From Aquificaceae bacterium (lineage in GTDB: Bacteria > Aquificota > Aquificia > Aquificales > Aquificaceae): a DNA stretch of 55,772 nt. The notes below the pieces were generated by a model that saw nothing but the letters and a program-made list of their open reading frames with translations, was not told the origin of the DNA and ran no database searches. The number at the start of each line of letters is the position of its first letter. Within the stretch, counting starts at the first letter, position 1. The translations under genes were made by a program, and so were the position numbers. Positions 1-9,011 of this stretch are shown in pieces. The stretch spans positions 1 through 55,772 of the forward strand of contig JALWEG010000004.1 in the NCBI GenBank assembly GCA_027014155.1, in the 5' to 3' direction.

Positions 1-167
1 TCCTTAAGGGAGGATTGTGTAGTGCGTCGTCCGTAAGGACGTTCTGGGGCTACACGTAGCGGAGTGAAGAGCTAAAATAATTTGCAGCGGCAGGAATCCC
101 CGTGCGGGTCTTCCGGGTGGGAGTAATCTCTACCGGAAGCTCCTTCCGTAAGGAAGGAGAGGTTCAC
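1..167 (+). mobile_element. IS605-family (TnpB) element, right end / omegaRNA-like remnant
   Basis: This stretch has no intact gene but carries the marks of the 3' end of an IS200/IS605-type element. Broken reading frames look like TnpB C-terminal tails (for example QESPCGSSGWE before a stop at 121-126). It also holds a set of hairpins: stem 28-32/37-41 with a GTAA loop, stem 110-116/133-139, and an 8-bp stem 140-147/152-159 again with a GTAA loop. The last stem is followed at once by AGGTTCAC (160-167), which resembles the right-end layout of these elements, where a subterminal hairpin precedes a TTCAC-like cleavage motif. In this family the same region is transcribed as the TnpB guide RNA, so bases from 168 on would be guide. 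The rest of the element lies outside the window, so I cannot tell whether it is intact. Confidence 0.5.
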
Positions 168-238
168 CTCTTCAGCCTTCCAAATCTCCGTTTCCGTTCT
201 ATATTTTTCTAACAGCACTTGTCCCTGGAGGAAGGTTT

Positions 239-607
239 ATGTGGAAGGATTTAAACAAGGAGGAGCTAAGGGAGATAATATCCCAGCTCTGCAGCAAGGA
301 AGGCAGGTCCTATCGCTTGAAGCTTTTTACCGACGATAAAGACAACTGGAAGGGAACCATAAACTTGGAAATTATTGAAGAGGCCGAGCAGGATATGGAA
401 ACCAAGGGAGATACCTTTGAGATGCCCCCAAAGGGGAGCGGCTCTTGCGTTGAGCTTCTGGTCAAAAGCGTTGGGCCCAATTACGGAGAGGGAGTGTTTG
501 TGAAATCCTTAACCTTTGTAATGAAGATTCACGGTGGCAGAGTTCTCGTTTCTTTTGAGGAACGAGAGGCTTACGATATAGGTGAGGAGGTAATAAGCAC
601 CATATAG
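239..607 (+). CDS. Conserved-looking small acidic protein of unknown function
   Basis: A 122-residue soluble protein that I do not recognise. It has no signal peptide or membrane segment. The N-terminus (MWKDLNKEELREIISQL) looks helical and amphipathic, and the rest alternates charged strands, ending in a region (KSLTFVMKIHGGRVLVSFEE) that reads like a small beta sheet. A strong Shine-Dalgarno (GGAGGAAGG, 227-235) sits just before the ATG, which supports the start. It lies between the IS-like right end and proC, 26 bases upstream of proC, and may be the first gene of the proC-panB-pilBTC unit. No function is assigned. Confidence 0.75.
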   Translation: MWKDLNKEELREIISQLCSKEGRSYRLKLFTDDKDNWKGTINLEIIEEAEQDMETKGDTFEMPPKGSGSCVELLVKSVGPNYGEGVFVKSLTFVMKIHGGRVLVSFEEREAYDIGEEVISTI

Positions 608-633
608 AGAGCTAAAGAAGTAAAATAAACCCT

Positions 634-1419
634 ATGACCGCTGTTGGTATATTGGGCTACGGCAACATGGGAAGAGCCTTTGCCTTAGGCCTTAGGCGGG
701 GTTTGGGTGAGGGACGGGTGGTAGCCTACGACGTCAATCAGGACAGAATTGAGCTTGCCCGTGAAGATGGCATAGGGGTCGCTCGCGACCTTCACTTCCT
801 AATTGATAGCTCGGATATAGTGCTTATAGCGGTTAAACCCAAGGACGTAAAAAGTGTGGCTCCAAAGCTCAAGGAGGCAGAGAACAAGCTGCTGGTAAGT
901 ATAGCCGCAGGTGTAAACTTGACCACCTTGGAAAGTCTCTTGGGCAAGAAAAAGATAATAAGGTCTATGCCCAACATAAACGTCCTGGTGCTTAAGGGCA
1001 GCATAGCTTACGTTCCTAATGAAGAGGTTTCTACGGAGGAGGAAGACAAGTTCAGAGAGCTGTTCTCTCACTGCGGTAAGCTATACAAGATTGAAGAGGG
1101 ACTTATGGACAGCTTCACCGCTCTTGCGGGAAGCTCACCCGCTTTCATCCTATCTTTCATAGATGCATTGGCGATGGCCGGCGTTAGAGAGGGATTTGCC
1201 TATAAAGATGCGCTTGATATAGTCCTCAGCACCTTGCTTGGAACCGCCACCTTGCTTGATGAGCTTGGAGGAAACCCCAACGAGTGGATAACAAAGATAA
1301 CCTCTCCCGCGGGCACTACCGTGGAGGGGATAAAGAGATTGGAGGAAAGGGCCTTCAAAGGAGCGGTCATGGAGTGTATAGAGGCCGCCGCAAGTAAGGC
1401 AAAGGGAATGGGCAAATAG
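634..1419 (+). CDS. proC: Pyrroline-5-carboxylate reductase (ProC)
   Basis: Reduces 1-pyrroline-5-carboxylate to proline with NAD(P)H, the last step of proline synthesis, in the cytoplasm. The N-terminus VGILGYGNMGRAFALGL is the Rossmann dinucleotide-binding GxGxMG motif. Further on are VKPKDV, SIAAGV and RSMPNIN, all typical of the family, and the C-terminal dimerisation helices carry the conserved ALAGSSPAFI and SPAGTT elements. The length of 261 residues is normal. The stop is 5 bases before panB, so the two are probably co-transcribed. Confidence 0.95.
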   Translation: MTAVGILGYGNMGRAFALGLRRGLGEGRVVAYDVNQDRIELAREDGIGVARDLHFLIDSSDIVLIAVKPKDVKSVAPKLKEAENKLLVSIAAGVNLTTLESLLGKKKIIRSMPNINVLVLKGSIAYVPNEEVSTEEEDKFRELFSHCGKLYKIEEGLMDSFTALAGSSPAFILSFIDALAMAGVREGFAYKDALDIVLSTLLGTATLLDELGGNPNEWITKITSPAGTTVEGIKRLEERAFKGAVMECIEAAASKAKGMGK

Positions 1420-1424
1420 CTGTA

Positions 1425-2234
1425 ATGGTAAAGGGAAAAATAACCTTAAGAACGCTAATTGGAAAAAAGAAGAAGGGGCAAAAGATAAGTATGATTTCCA
1501 CCTACGATTACCTTTCCGCACGCTTCTGCGACGAGGTAGGTATAGACTCCCTCTTGGTGGGGGATTCCCTCGGTATGGTGTTTCAGGGTAAGGAGAGCAC
1601 AGTGCCTGTCAGCCTTGAAGAGATGATATACCACGCAAAGGCGGTAAGGAGGGGAGCGAAGAAGGCCTTCCTCATAGTGGACATGCCCTTTATGAGCTAT
1701 CAGGTCTCCGTTGAGCAAGGGCTGCAAAACTGTGGTAAAGTATTGAAAGAGACGGGGGCGGAGGCCGTAAAACTGGAGGGAGGAGAAGAGATAGCTCCCC
1801 TGGTAGATAAACTCGTGAGGGCAGGGATACCCGTGGTGGGACATATAGGCTTCACCCCGCAGTCTGTAAACCTCTTCGGTGGGGCGAAGGTCGTGGGGAG
1901 GGACAAACAAGAAGAAGAGAAACTCAAAAGGGACTTTAAAGCCTTGGAGGACGCGGGAGCCTTCATGGTAGTCTTAGAGAGCGTCCCCTCCGAGGTAGCT
2001 AAAGAAATCTGGGAATCTTCCGTAGCTATAACTATAGGCATAGGTGCGGGCAAACACTGCGACGGACAAGTTTTGGTGTTCCACGACTTAGTTGGGTTGG
2101 TTGAGGATATAAAGCCCCGTTTCGTCAAGCGCTACTTGGAAGGGGCGAAGCTCTTTAAAGAGGCTTTAAACAGATTTAAGGAAGAGGTAGAAAAAGGCAT
2201 TTTTCCATCGGAGGAGGAGAGTTATGGACGCTGA
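1425..2234 (+). CDS. panB: 3-methyl-2-oxobutanoate hydroxymethyltransferase (PanB)
   Basis: First committed enzyme of pantothenate synthesis: it adds a hydroxymethyl group from methylene-tetrahydrofolate to ketoisovalerate. The sequence shows the (beta/alpha)8 landmarks of the family: STYDYLSARFCDEVGIDSLLVGDSLGMV near the N-terminus (metal-binding Asp), FLIVDMPFMSY, VKLEGG, GIPVVGHIGFTPQS and VLESVPSE. It is 269 residues, as expected. Its last 11 bases overlap the start of pilB, so the pilus genes appear to be translated from the same message as this biosynthetic gene. Confidence 0.95.
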   Translation: MVKGKITLRTLIGKKKKGQKISMISTYDYLSARFCDEVGIDSLLVGDSLGMVFQGKESTVPVSLEEMIYHAKAVRRGAKKAFLIVDMPFMSYQVSVEQGLQNCGKVLKETGAEAVKLEGGEEIAPLVDKLVRAGIPVVGHIGFTPQSVNLFGGAKVVGRDKQEEEKLKRDFKALEDAGAFMVVLESVPSEVAKEIWESSVAITIGIGAGKHCDGQVLVFHDLVGLVEDIKPRFVKRYLEGAKLFKEALNRFKEEVEKGIFPSEEESYGR

Positions 2235-3924
2235 GAAAATTCTCAATCTCCTCGTAAAAACGGGGTACATAACCCAGGAGCAGGCAAACAGAGTTCTGAA
2301 GGAAAGGGGTAAGGACGAGGACATCTTTGATACCCTTGTTAGATTGGGCATCCTTGATGAGGACAAGATACTCCATTTCTTAAAGGGTCTGATACCTTCA
2401 CGCATCTGGAATGAGGAAATCGGAGATGTGGACATACCGGCCTCTATAATCAAGAGCCTCCCTCAGGAGTTTTTAAGGAAGAATAAGATAGCTCCCATAA
2501 AGTATGAGGACGGCAAGCTGTACGTTTTGATGTTCAATCCCTTAAACCAGAGTGCGGTTAACGAACTCAAGTTCTACACCGAGCTAAATAACGTAATTCC
2601 CTTTGCGGCGAGGCTGTCCACGGTTGAAAAGCTGCTTGATAAACTCTTCCCTCAGTTGGCCAACGTCTTGGAAGACATAGAGGTTCCCGACGAAATAGAG
2701 CTTGAGGAGGAAGGGCCGGAGCTTCCCATAGAGATGCTCGCCCAAGCCTCAGAAGAGGCTCCCATAGTCAGGCTCGCCAACGGTCTGATATTTGAGGCGG
2801 TAAGAATGGGTGCCTCCGATATACACATAGAGCCTCAAGAAAAGAAGGTCATCGTCCGATATAGGGTTGACGGTGTCTTAAGGATATTTCACGAGTTTCC
2901 GGCTCAGATAAAGGACAGTATAGCGGCAAGGTATAAGATAATGTCCAACTTAGACATAGCCGAGAAGCGTAAACCTCAAGATGGAAGGATAAGAATCAAA
3001 GCGGGAGCCAAGAAGATAGACCTGAGGGTATCTACCGTTCCCACGGTTTACGGCGAGAAGATAGTCATGAGGATACAGGAGGCGGAGAAGTATCTTCAGG
3101 TGAAGCTTGAGGACTTGGGTTTTGAAGAGGACGACCTGAAGGTATTCCGCCGAGCCATATGGAAGCCCTGGGGCATGATACTCGTTACCGGGCCTACGGG
3201 TTCGGGTAAAACCACCACCTTATACTCCTCCTTGATGGAACGCAATAAACCCGAGGTCAACATAATGACGGCAGAGGACCCGGTAGAGGTCTCCATACCC
3301 GGAATAAATCAGGTCCAGGTGAACGAACGTATAGGCTTAACCTTTTCTTCGGTTCTGCGCTCTTTCCTGCGTCAGGACCCCGACATAATACTGGTGGGTG
3401 AGATAAGGGATACGGAAACGGCCGACATAGCCATAAGGGCATCTCTTACCGGACACCTCGTCTTTTCCACGCTTCACACCAACGACGCTCCCACTACGGT
3501 AACGAGGTTGGAAGACATGGGCTTGGAGCCTTTCTTGGTCGGCTCTTCCTTAGTTCTGATAGTTGCTCAGAGATTGATAAGACGCCTGTGCAATGAGTGC
3601 AAAATACCCACGGATACGCCAAAGGAGGCTCTGGTCAGGTTGGGAATCCTAAAGGATACAAGTGAGGACATTACCATATACAAAGCGAATCCAAACGGAT
3701 GTGAAGCGTGCAACAACACCGGCTACAAGGGAAGGACTGCGGTCCACGAGCTTTTAGAGGTTGATGATGACATCAGAAAGCTTATAATAAAAGGAGGAAC
3801 TGCGGACGACATTAGAGAACTCGCAAGAAAAAAGGGGATGAGGAGTCTATACGAAACCGGACTTTTGAAAGTTAGGAGAGGAATAACCTCTTTGGAAGAG
3901 GTAGAAAGGGTGCTAATGCAGTAA
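2224..3924 (+). CDS. pilB: Type IV pilus assembly / type II secretion ATPase PilB (GspE family)
   Basis: Hexameric cytoplasmic ATPase that powers pilus extension or pseudopilus assembly. It has an N-terminal MshEN-like region (about 1-160), then the N2D domain with GASDIHIEP. The RecA-like domain has Walker A GPTGSGKTTT near residue 323, Asp box TAEDPVE, Walker B PDIILVGEIRD and the His box TGHLVFSTLHTND. Two CxxC pairs (CNEC near 456, CEAC near 494) form the zinc-binding C-terminal element that separates PilB/GspE from PilT. The start is preceded by GGAGGAGAGTT inside the end of panB. At 566 residues it is full length. It sits directly before pilT and pilC. Confidence 0.93.
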   Translation: MDAEKILNLLVKTGYITQEQANRVLKERGKDEDIFDTLVRLGILDEDKILHFLKGLIPSRIWNEEIGDVDIPASIIKSLPQEFLRKNKIAPIKYEDGKLYVLMFNPLNQSAVNELKFYTELNNVIPFAARLSTVEKLLDKLFPQLANVLEDIEVPDEIELEEEGPELPIEMLAQASEEAPIVRLANGLIFEAVRMGASDIHIEPQEKKVIVRYRVDGVLRIFHEFPAQIKDSIAARYKIMSNLDIAEKRKPQDGRIRIKAGAKKIDLRVSTVPTVYGEKIVMRIQEAEKYLQVKLEDLGFEEDDLKVFRRAIWKPWGMILVTGPTGSGKTTTLYSSLMERNKPEVNIMTAEDPVEVSIPGINQVQVNERIGLTFSSVLRSFLRQDPDIILVGEIRDTETADIAIRASLTGHLVFSTLHTNDAPTTVTRLEDMGLEPFLVGSSLVLIVAQRLIRRLCNECKIPTDTPKEALVRLGILKDTSEDITIYKANPNGCEACNNTGYKGRTAVHELLEVDDDIRKLIIKGGTADDIRELARKKGMRSLYETGLLKVRRGITSLEEVERVLMQ

Positions 3925-3935
3925 GGAGGGGTTTT

Positions 3936-5036
3936 ATGGAGGTACAACAGAGGGAAGTAAGACTGCTGGAGGTTATACAGAGAGCCGTTCAGCTCAATGC
4001 GAGCGACATTCATATAACCGCCGGAGCGAAGCCTTCCATAAGGGTTGATGGAAAGATAAAGCCTCTTGAGGAATTTCCCGTTATGGTCCCCGACATCACC
4101 CAGAAGCTGGCCTATTCGGTTATGACAGAAAAGCATAGGAAAAAGCTGGAAGATAGAGGGCAGGTTGACTTCTCTTTCGGCATTAAGGACATAGGTAGGT
4201 TCAGAGCTAATGTCTTTTTCCAAAGAAACACGATAGCTATGGCTCTCAGAAGGCTACCTTACAAAATAAGAACGGTGCAAGAGCTGGGATTGTCCGAAAA
4301 CGTGCTTGAGCTGTGCCACAAGAGTATGGGACTCGTTCTCGTTACGGGGCCTACCGGTTCAGGTAAGTCCACGACGTTGGCCGCAATGATAGACTATATA
4401 AACCAGAACTTTCCCTCTCACATAATAACCATAGAAGACCCCATAGAGTATATCTTTAACCACAAGAAGTGTATAGTTAACCAAAGAGAGATTGAACAGG
4501 ACGTTCATACCTTTGCTGAGGCACTGAGGGCAGCCCTCAGGGAAGACCCGGACGTGATACTGGTGGGAGAGATGAGAGACATGGAAACGGTGGAGATTGC
4601 TCTAAGGGCTGCGGAAACGGGACACCTCGTGTTCGGAACCTTGCACACCAACACCGCAATATCCACGATAACGAGGATAGTGGATATATTCCCGCCGGAG
4701 CAGCAGGAGCAGGTAAGGGTTCAGCTGTCCTTCGCCCTGCAGGGGGTGATATCCCAGAGATTAATTCCCAAGGTAGGCGGTGGCAGAGCGTTGGCCTACG
4801 AACTGCTTATACCCAACGTGGGTATAAGGAACCTGATTCGTGAAAACAAACTCCAGCAGATTTACTCACTGATGCAGAGCGGGCAGTTGGAAACGGGCAT
4901 GCAGACCATGAACCAGAGCTTGGCCAAGCTCTACAGGTCGGGGGCCATAACCCTTGAGGACGCCATGAAGATTTCTCCCGACCCCAAAGAATTGGATAGA
5001 ATCTTAAAAGGAGGGAGAGCTGGTCTAAATGCCTAA
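3936..5036 (+). CDS. pilT: Twitching-motility retraction ATPase PilT
   Basis: ATPase that depolymerises type IV pili and drives twitching. It begins with a PAS-like N-terminal domain containing NASDIHITAGAKPSIRVDG. Walker A GPTGSGKSTT lies near residue 137, followed by TIEDPIEY, DPDVILVGEMRD and TGHLVFGTLHTNTA. The PilT-specific retraction signature appears as GIRNLIRENK near residue 296. It lacks the zinc CxxC pairs of PilB. The 366-residue length matches the family. The gene has its own GGAGGGG ribosome site and is 11 bases after pilB. Confidence 0.95.
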   Translation: MEVQQREVRLLEVIQRAVQLNASDIHITAGAKPSIRVDGKIKPLEEFPVMVPDITQKLAYSVMTEKHRKKLEDRGQVDFSFGIKDIGRFRANVFFQRNTIAMALRRLPYKIRTVQELGLSENVLELCHKSMGLVLVTGPTGSGKSTTLAAMIDYINQNFPSHIITIEDPIEYIFNHKKCIVNQREIEQDVHTFAEALRAALREDPDVILVGEMRDMETVEIALRAAETGHLVFGTLHTNTAISTITRIVDIFPPEQQEQVRVQLSFALQGVISQRLIPKVGGGRALAYELLIPNVGIRNLIRENKLQQIYSLMQSGQLETGMQTMNQSLAKLYRSGAITLEDAMKISPDPKELDRILKGGRAGLNA

Positions 5037-6258
5037 GTTCAAGTATAAGGCTTACTCGGAGAACGGTTCGGTTGTAGAGGACGTTGCAGAAGCTCCGACC
5101 CTCAACGACCTCATAGTCCGTTTAAGGGAAAATAACTACATACTTATTGATGCCGAAGAGATAGGTGAGTCCAAAAAGGAGAAGTCCCTTAAGAAGGGCG
5201 GAACTAAGTTTTCCTTCGGTGGCGTAAGCGATAGGGATATTTCGTTGTTCTGTCGGCAGCTGGGCGTTCTGATAGACGCCGGCGTGGGAATAATAGAGGC
5301 CCTTGAAGTCTTAGCGGAGCAGATGCCCAACAAAAAGCTGGCCATGGCCATCGTGGAAGTCGCAAAGGACGTGGGAGAGGGAGAGGCCTTCTCCAAGGCT
5401 ATGGCTAAACACGAAGGTATATTCCCCGAGCTGGTAATAAATCTCGTTCTCGTAGGTGAAGAGACGGGTAATCTGGGACTTGCACTGAGGAGAGCCTCTG
5501 AGTACTACGAGAGGATGGCTCTCATAAAGGGTAAAATCAAGAGCGCATCCTTCTACCCGGCCTTCGTCTTAATCGTGGCAACCGTAGTCGTTCTGGGAAT
5601 ACTCTACTTCCTCGTTCCCACCTTTGCAGACCTTTACTCTTCCTTCGGCAGCGGGCTTCCCGCCCCTACGCAAATTTTAATTAATCTGTCCAACGCCCTC
5701 AGGGAGAACATACTCTACGTAGTCGTCGCTTTCGTGCTCTTTCTGGTAGCTTTCAGGTTCGCCTACGTTCGGAACTACGCCTTTAGGAAGGGAGTTCACT
5801 CTCTTATACTCAAGTCTCCCATCTTTGGCGGTCTCGCCTTGAAGAGTTCCATGGCAAAGTTCTCAAGGACGATGGCCACACTATTCTCCAGCGGCGTGCC
5901 TATAGAGAAGGCGTTAGAGGTGGCCAGTAAAGTTGCGGGAAACCTCGTGGTCGTAGAGGACGTAGATAAGGTAAGAAAGGATGTCACTGAGGGACAAGCT
6001 TTGTGGGCTTCTATGAAGAAGCAATCCACCTTCCCCAACTTGGTCATAGCCATGGTAAAGGTGGGAGAGGAAACCGGTAGGCTTGACGAGATGCTGGATT
6101 CCATAGCCCTCTTCTACGAAGACGAGGTTGATAGAGCCGTGGACGCCATGATTTCCATGATAGAGCCGGCTTTGATAGTTATACTGGGAACCATAATAGG
6201 GGTTATCCTGATAGCTCTGTATCTGCCCATCTTCAAGCTGGGAGAGGTGATAAAGTAA
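5029..6258 (+). CDS. pilC: Type IV pilus inner-membrane platform protein PilC
   Basis: Inner-membrane platform on which the PilB and PilT motors act. Two repeated T2SSF domains are visible. The first contains DISLFCRQLGVLIDAGVGIIEALEVL and VGEETGNLG, the second KFSRTMATLFSSGVPIEKALEVA and VGEETGRLDEML. Hydrophobic segments lie after the first repeat (FVLIVATVVVLGILYFLVP), in the middle (ILYVVVAFVLFLVAFRFAYV) and at the C-terminus (ALIVILGTIIGVILIALYLPIF). The first 8 bases overlap the end of pilT, suggesting coupled translation. It ends 3 bases from the convergent trmI stop. The pilin and the PilMNOPQ alignment genes are not in this window. Confidence 0.94.
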   Translation: MPKFKYKAYSENGSVVEDVAEAPTLNDLIVRLRENNYILIDAEEIGESKKEKSLKKGGTKFSFGGVSDRDISLFCRQLGVLIDAGVGIIEALEVLAEQMPNKKLAMAIVEVAKDVGEGEAFSKAMAKHEGIFPELVINLVLVGEETGNLGLALRRASEYYERMALIKGKIKSASFYPAFVLIVATVVVLGILYFLVPTFADLYSSFGSGLPAPTQILINLSNALRENILYVVVAFVLFLVAFRFAYVRNYAFRKGVHSLILKSPIFGGLALKSSMAKFSRTMATLFSSGVPIEKALEVASKVAGNLVVVEDVDKVRKDVTEGQALWASMKKQSTFPNLVIAMVKVGEETGRLDEMLDSIALFYEDEVDRAVDAMISMIEPALIVILGTIIGVILIALYLPIFKLGEVIK

Positions 6259-6261
6259 ACC

Positions 6262-6999
6262 TTAAATTACCTTTCTCGCAAAGAGCAGGTAGGCGGTATG
6301 CCCTACCATGGTATCTTCCGGACGCAACCTCTCGGGGTTGGGCTTGTAAAATCTGTGCAGTATCTCCGAAACTTCTATATCCGTGAATCTGTCTTCAATA
6401 GCTTTAAGAAGTTCGGAGACCTGATTGGCCGTAGGAAGCAAAAAACCCACAGTGGCTCCAGGCTTAAGGGTATAGTGAACCTTCTCCACGTGTTCTTGAG
6501 GATGTTTCACATCTACAAAGGCGGCGTCAAAGAAGTTTTCCTCCACCTGAGCATCACTAAAATCGGAGTGAAAGAATCTCACGTTCCCACTTAGGGAAAA
6601 CCGCTTAAGGTTCTCGGTAGCGTTTTTCATAAACCTCTCTTCTCTTTCGTAGGTATAGACCTCTCCCGCTATATGAGAAAGAACTGCGCACAGGGCTCCG
6701 CTACCGGTGCCGAACTCAAGAACCTTAGATTGTTTATCTATTCCGAGTCTGAAGGTTATGTAAAAGGCGTCTTTGGGATATATGATTTGAGTTTTCCTCC
6801 TGAAACCGAGCATTATTATGTCGTGCAGGGTGGGTTTGAACACGGAGAAGTTCCCAATTTTCACACCGCCGGGTTTGCCTACGATTTCTTTAAATTTCAG
6901 AACTTCTTTGCCCACGTTTATGGACTCTTTCTCTCTTAAAACTCGTAAATACTTTTTATCTCTGTAAACTATCAGGATAAAGTCCCCTTCCTTGAACAT
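6262..6999 (-). CDS. trmI: tRNA (adenine-58-N1)-methyltransferase TrmI
   Basis: SAM-dependent enzyme that makes m1A58 in the T-loop of tRNA, a modification tied to tRNA stability in thermophiles. A small beta-rich N-terminal domain (about 1-60) is followed by a Rossmann methyltransferase domain with motif I VLEFGTGSGAL (93-103), motif II YEREERF, and DAAFVDVKHPQEH (about 158-170), which carries the catalytic/RNA-contact Asp. The C-terminus contains the RPEDTMVGHTAYL segment typical of TrmI. It is 245 residues, full length. It is the last gene of a long minus-strand run, 6 bases after the PATAN-like gene. Confidence 0.9.
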   Translation of the reverse strand: MFKEGDFILIVYRDKKYLRVLREKESINVGKEVLKFKEIVGKPGGVKIGNFSVFKPTLHDIIMLGFRRKTQIIYPKDAFYITFRLGIDKQSKVLEFGTGSGALCAVLSHIAGEVYTYEREERFMKNATENLKRFSLSGNVRFFHSDFSDAQVEENFFDAAFVDVKHPQEHVEKVHYTLKPGATVGFLLPTANQVSELLKAIEDRFTDIEVSEILHRFYKPNPERLRPEDTMVGHTAYLLFARKVI

Positions 7000-7005
7000 G
7001 GGGTC

Positions 7006-8436
7006 TTAAGAGGCTTTGGCGTTCTTGAGTTTAATGTACTCTTCTATGTCCAGAACCTTAAATATGTCTTTGAAGGGTCTTAGCTGGAGTTCCAACTCCT
7101 CTTCCTGCCTTTCCTGGCCTATCTCTTTGGCCAAGTCCTCCAGTATCTCACTTACCAAGCTCAGAAGTTCCTCTTCCTCTTGGTCTTTTAACTTCCTTAT
7201 CAGGTAGAGCTTGTTGTCCTCTCCGAGCCTGAGATAGGTGTACTTCAAGAGCTTGAAGCTAATTTCCTCCCATAGCTTCTTCAGAGAAAGCTTCAGGATT
7301 ATCTGGAAGGTGATGTTGAGCAGGAAGAGATACATAAAGGACTCTATGTTCCTGACCTCTCTATAGAAGTAAAGGCTCACTTTGAAAGGTTCTTTAAATT
7401 TGAGGTCGGTTGAGTGTTCAAACCTGTGCTCTACCTCGTTTATGGGTGCTATTAGACTTCCCTTATCAAAGATTATGTATCTATTTTTCCCCTCTTCCTC
7501 TATAAAGAGGAGAGCGTTCTTTTTGTATTTGCTCAGTCCCAGAAAGAGCTTGCTGACTTCCATAAAGTCGCTACTGAGTTCCCTTATATGGGGGTAAGAG
7601 AGATATCTCAGGCTTATGTAATCCACCAGCCTCTCGTCCATTTCCATGATACTTAGCTCTGCGCCGTGATAGGGGTTCAGCAGGAACTCAAAGACGTCTA
7701 TGTTCTTGGGGTATATGGATATCAGCTCACCCTTCTTGTAGAAGAGAATAACCAGGGAGTCTTCCATGGATATCTTAACCGTTCCGGAGAACTTTGAACG
7801 CTTGATGCTCTCAAGCACCGCTATGAGGTTCACCTTGTCTATGTTTATGTCGTTCAAGAAGTAGTCTATCCTTAGCTCCTTAAAGACCTCCTTCTCCTCT
7901 TCGGTAAACTTGTGGATATCAAGCTTACCTTCACTGAGCAGTCCTTCAAGCTTACGAACGAGCTGGGTTATGCCCTCTTCGGAAGAAAAGAGTATATCCA
8001 GCAAGGTCTTGTTGTTAAAGTGTTTAAGCTCCTCATCGTCCGAGATAGCTCTCAGGGTAGCGTAGGGAGATATTACCTTCTCAAGAATCTTATCCAGCTC
8101 CTTCCTCACGATTATGGACTGTATGGTTAGTTCCTCCACGTCCATGGGCATCTCAAGGTTTATGGGATTGGTAAGCTCCTCGTCATAGAAGGCAAAGAAG
8201 CCTTCAGGATTTTCCAGCATCTCCGCTATGCAGTATATAAGCATGTTTTGAGCGTTTATGTTTTTAGGTTTATCCACGTCAAGGTTGCAACTGAAAGCCT
8301 GAATCATGTTGTCCTTAACGTGCATGGACAGATACCTGTTGTTCACAAATAGCTCTATTACGCCGTTCCTCCCCTGTAGGAGTCCGGATATGAGCCCGGA
8401 TAGAGTTCTTATGTTGTCTATGTATCCGTAAAACAT
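7006..8436 (-). CDS. PATAN/DUF4388-like protein next to MglA
   Basis: A 476-residue soluble protein not matched to a named gene. Two regions look like DUF4388/PATAN modules, which are often found in gliding and type IV pilus regulators. One lies near the N-terminus (LSGLISGLLQGRNGVIELFV). The other is in the middle (FSGTVKISMEDSLVILFYKKGELISIYP), with the usual 'small beta hairpin, then G-E-L' pattern. The C-terminal third is helical and strongly charged, with an EEEE-rich stretch before the end. The gene starts 2 bases after the stop of the MglA-like GTPase, so the two probably act together, perhaps as GTPase and effector. The PATAN call rests on pattern reading only. Confidence 0.6.
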   Translation of the reverse strand: MFYGYIDNIRTLSGLISGLLQGRNGVIELFVNNRYLSMHVKDNMIQAFSCNLDVDKPKNINAQNMLIYCIAEMLENPEGFFAFYDEELTNPINLEMPMDVEELTIQSIIVRKELDKILEKVISPYATLRAISDDEELKHFNNKTLLDILFSSEEGITQLVRKLEGLLSEGKLDIHKFTEEEKEVFKELRIDYFLNDINIDKVNLIAVLESIKRSKFSGTVKISMEDSLVILFYKKGELISIYPKNIDVFEFLLNPYHGAELSIMEMDERLVDYISLRYLSYPHIRELSSDFMEVSKLFLGLSKYKKNALLFIEEEGKNRYIIFDKGSLIAPINEVEHRFEHSTDLKFKEPFKVSLYFYREVRNIESFMYLFLLNITFQIILKLSLKKLWEEISFKLLKYTYLRLGEDNKLYLIRKLKDQEEEELLSLVSEILEDLAKEIGQERQEEELELQLRPFKDIFKVLDIEEYIKLKNAKAS

Positions 8437-8438
8437 GG

Positions 8439-9011
8439 CTAACCGACCATCTGCTTAAATTTCTTTACAAGCTCCTCCTCCACAAGGTTAAAGGTCTCCT
8501 GCACGCCCTCGCCCCTTAAAGCTATAGCTTCCGCATAGGGTTTATTAGGAATATAAACCTCGGAAGTTAATACGTCCATAGGAACTGCGTCGGGCAAATC
8601 CCTTTTGTTATACTGAATTACGATAGGTGTACTTTCAAGGGTTTTTCCGTATAAGCGTAAATCATCGGCCAAAACCTCTAAGAACTCTACGTTCTCCTTA
8701 AGCTTTTTCTCGGAAGAATCTACCACGAAAACCACCGCATCTGCACCCCTCATGACCATCTTCCTTATGTCCTTATATATGTCCTGACCCGGTATCGTGT
8801 ATATAGAAAAGGAAAGCTGAAAGTCGTCCACCACCTTCTTCCTCGTTATGAAATCAAAAACGAGGGTTCTCTCCTGCTTGGTATCAAAGGTCAGAATGTC
8901 AAGTCCGTCGGACTTCGCCAGTTGCTCTATGTTGGTGGTCTTGCCGGCGAGCGCTATTCCGTGATAAACGACCTTAAACTTAACGCTACCCTTAACGGAG
9001 TCTATAATCAT
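8439..9011 (-). CDS. mglA: MglA-type small Ras-like GTPase
   Basis: Small GTPase of the bacterial MglA/Arf-like family, which sets cell polarity and switches type IV pilus motility in Myxococcus and relatives. The P-loop is GIALAGKTT (18-26). The switch II motif reads TIPGQ (72-76) rather than the DxAGQ of Ras, as is characteristic of MglA. The guanine-specificity motif is NKRD (135-138). The length of 190 residues fits. A strong GGAGGGAG ribosome site lies inside the end of the upstream LapA-LapB gene, which overlaps by 20 bases. pilBTC lies just beyond the convergent neighbour, so a role in pilus control is plausible. No MglB (roadblock) partner is visible in the window. Confidence 0.85.
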   Translation of the reverse strand: MIIDSVKGSVKFKVVYHGIALAGKTTNIEQLAKSDGLDILTFDTKQERTLVFDFITRKKVVDDFQLSFSIYTIPGQDIYKDIRKMVMRGADAVVFVVDSSEKKLKENVEFLEVLADDLRLYGKTLESTPIVIQYNKRDLPDAVPMDVLTSEVYIPNKPYAEAIALRGEGVQETFNLVEEELVKKFKQMVG

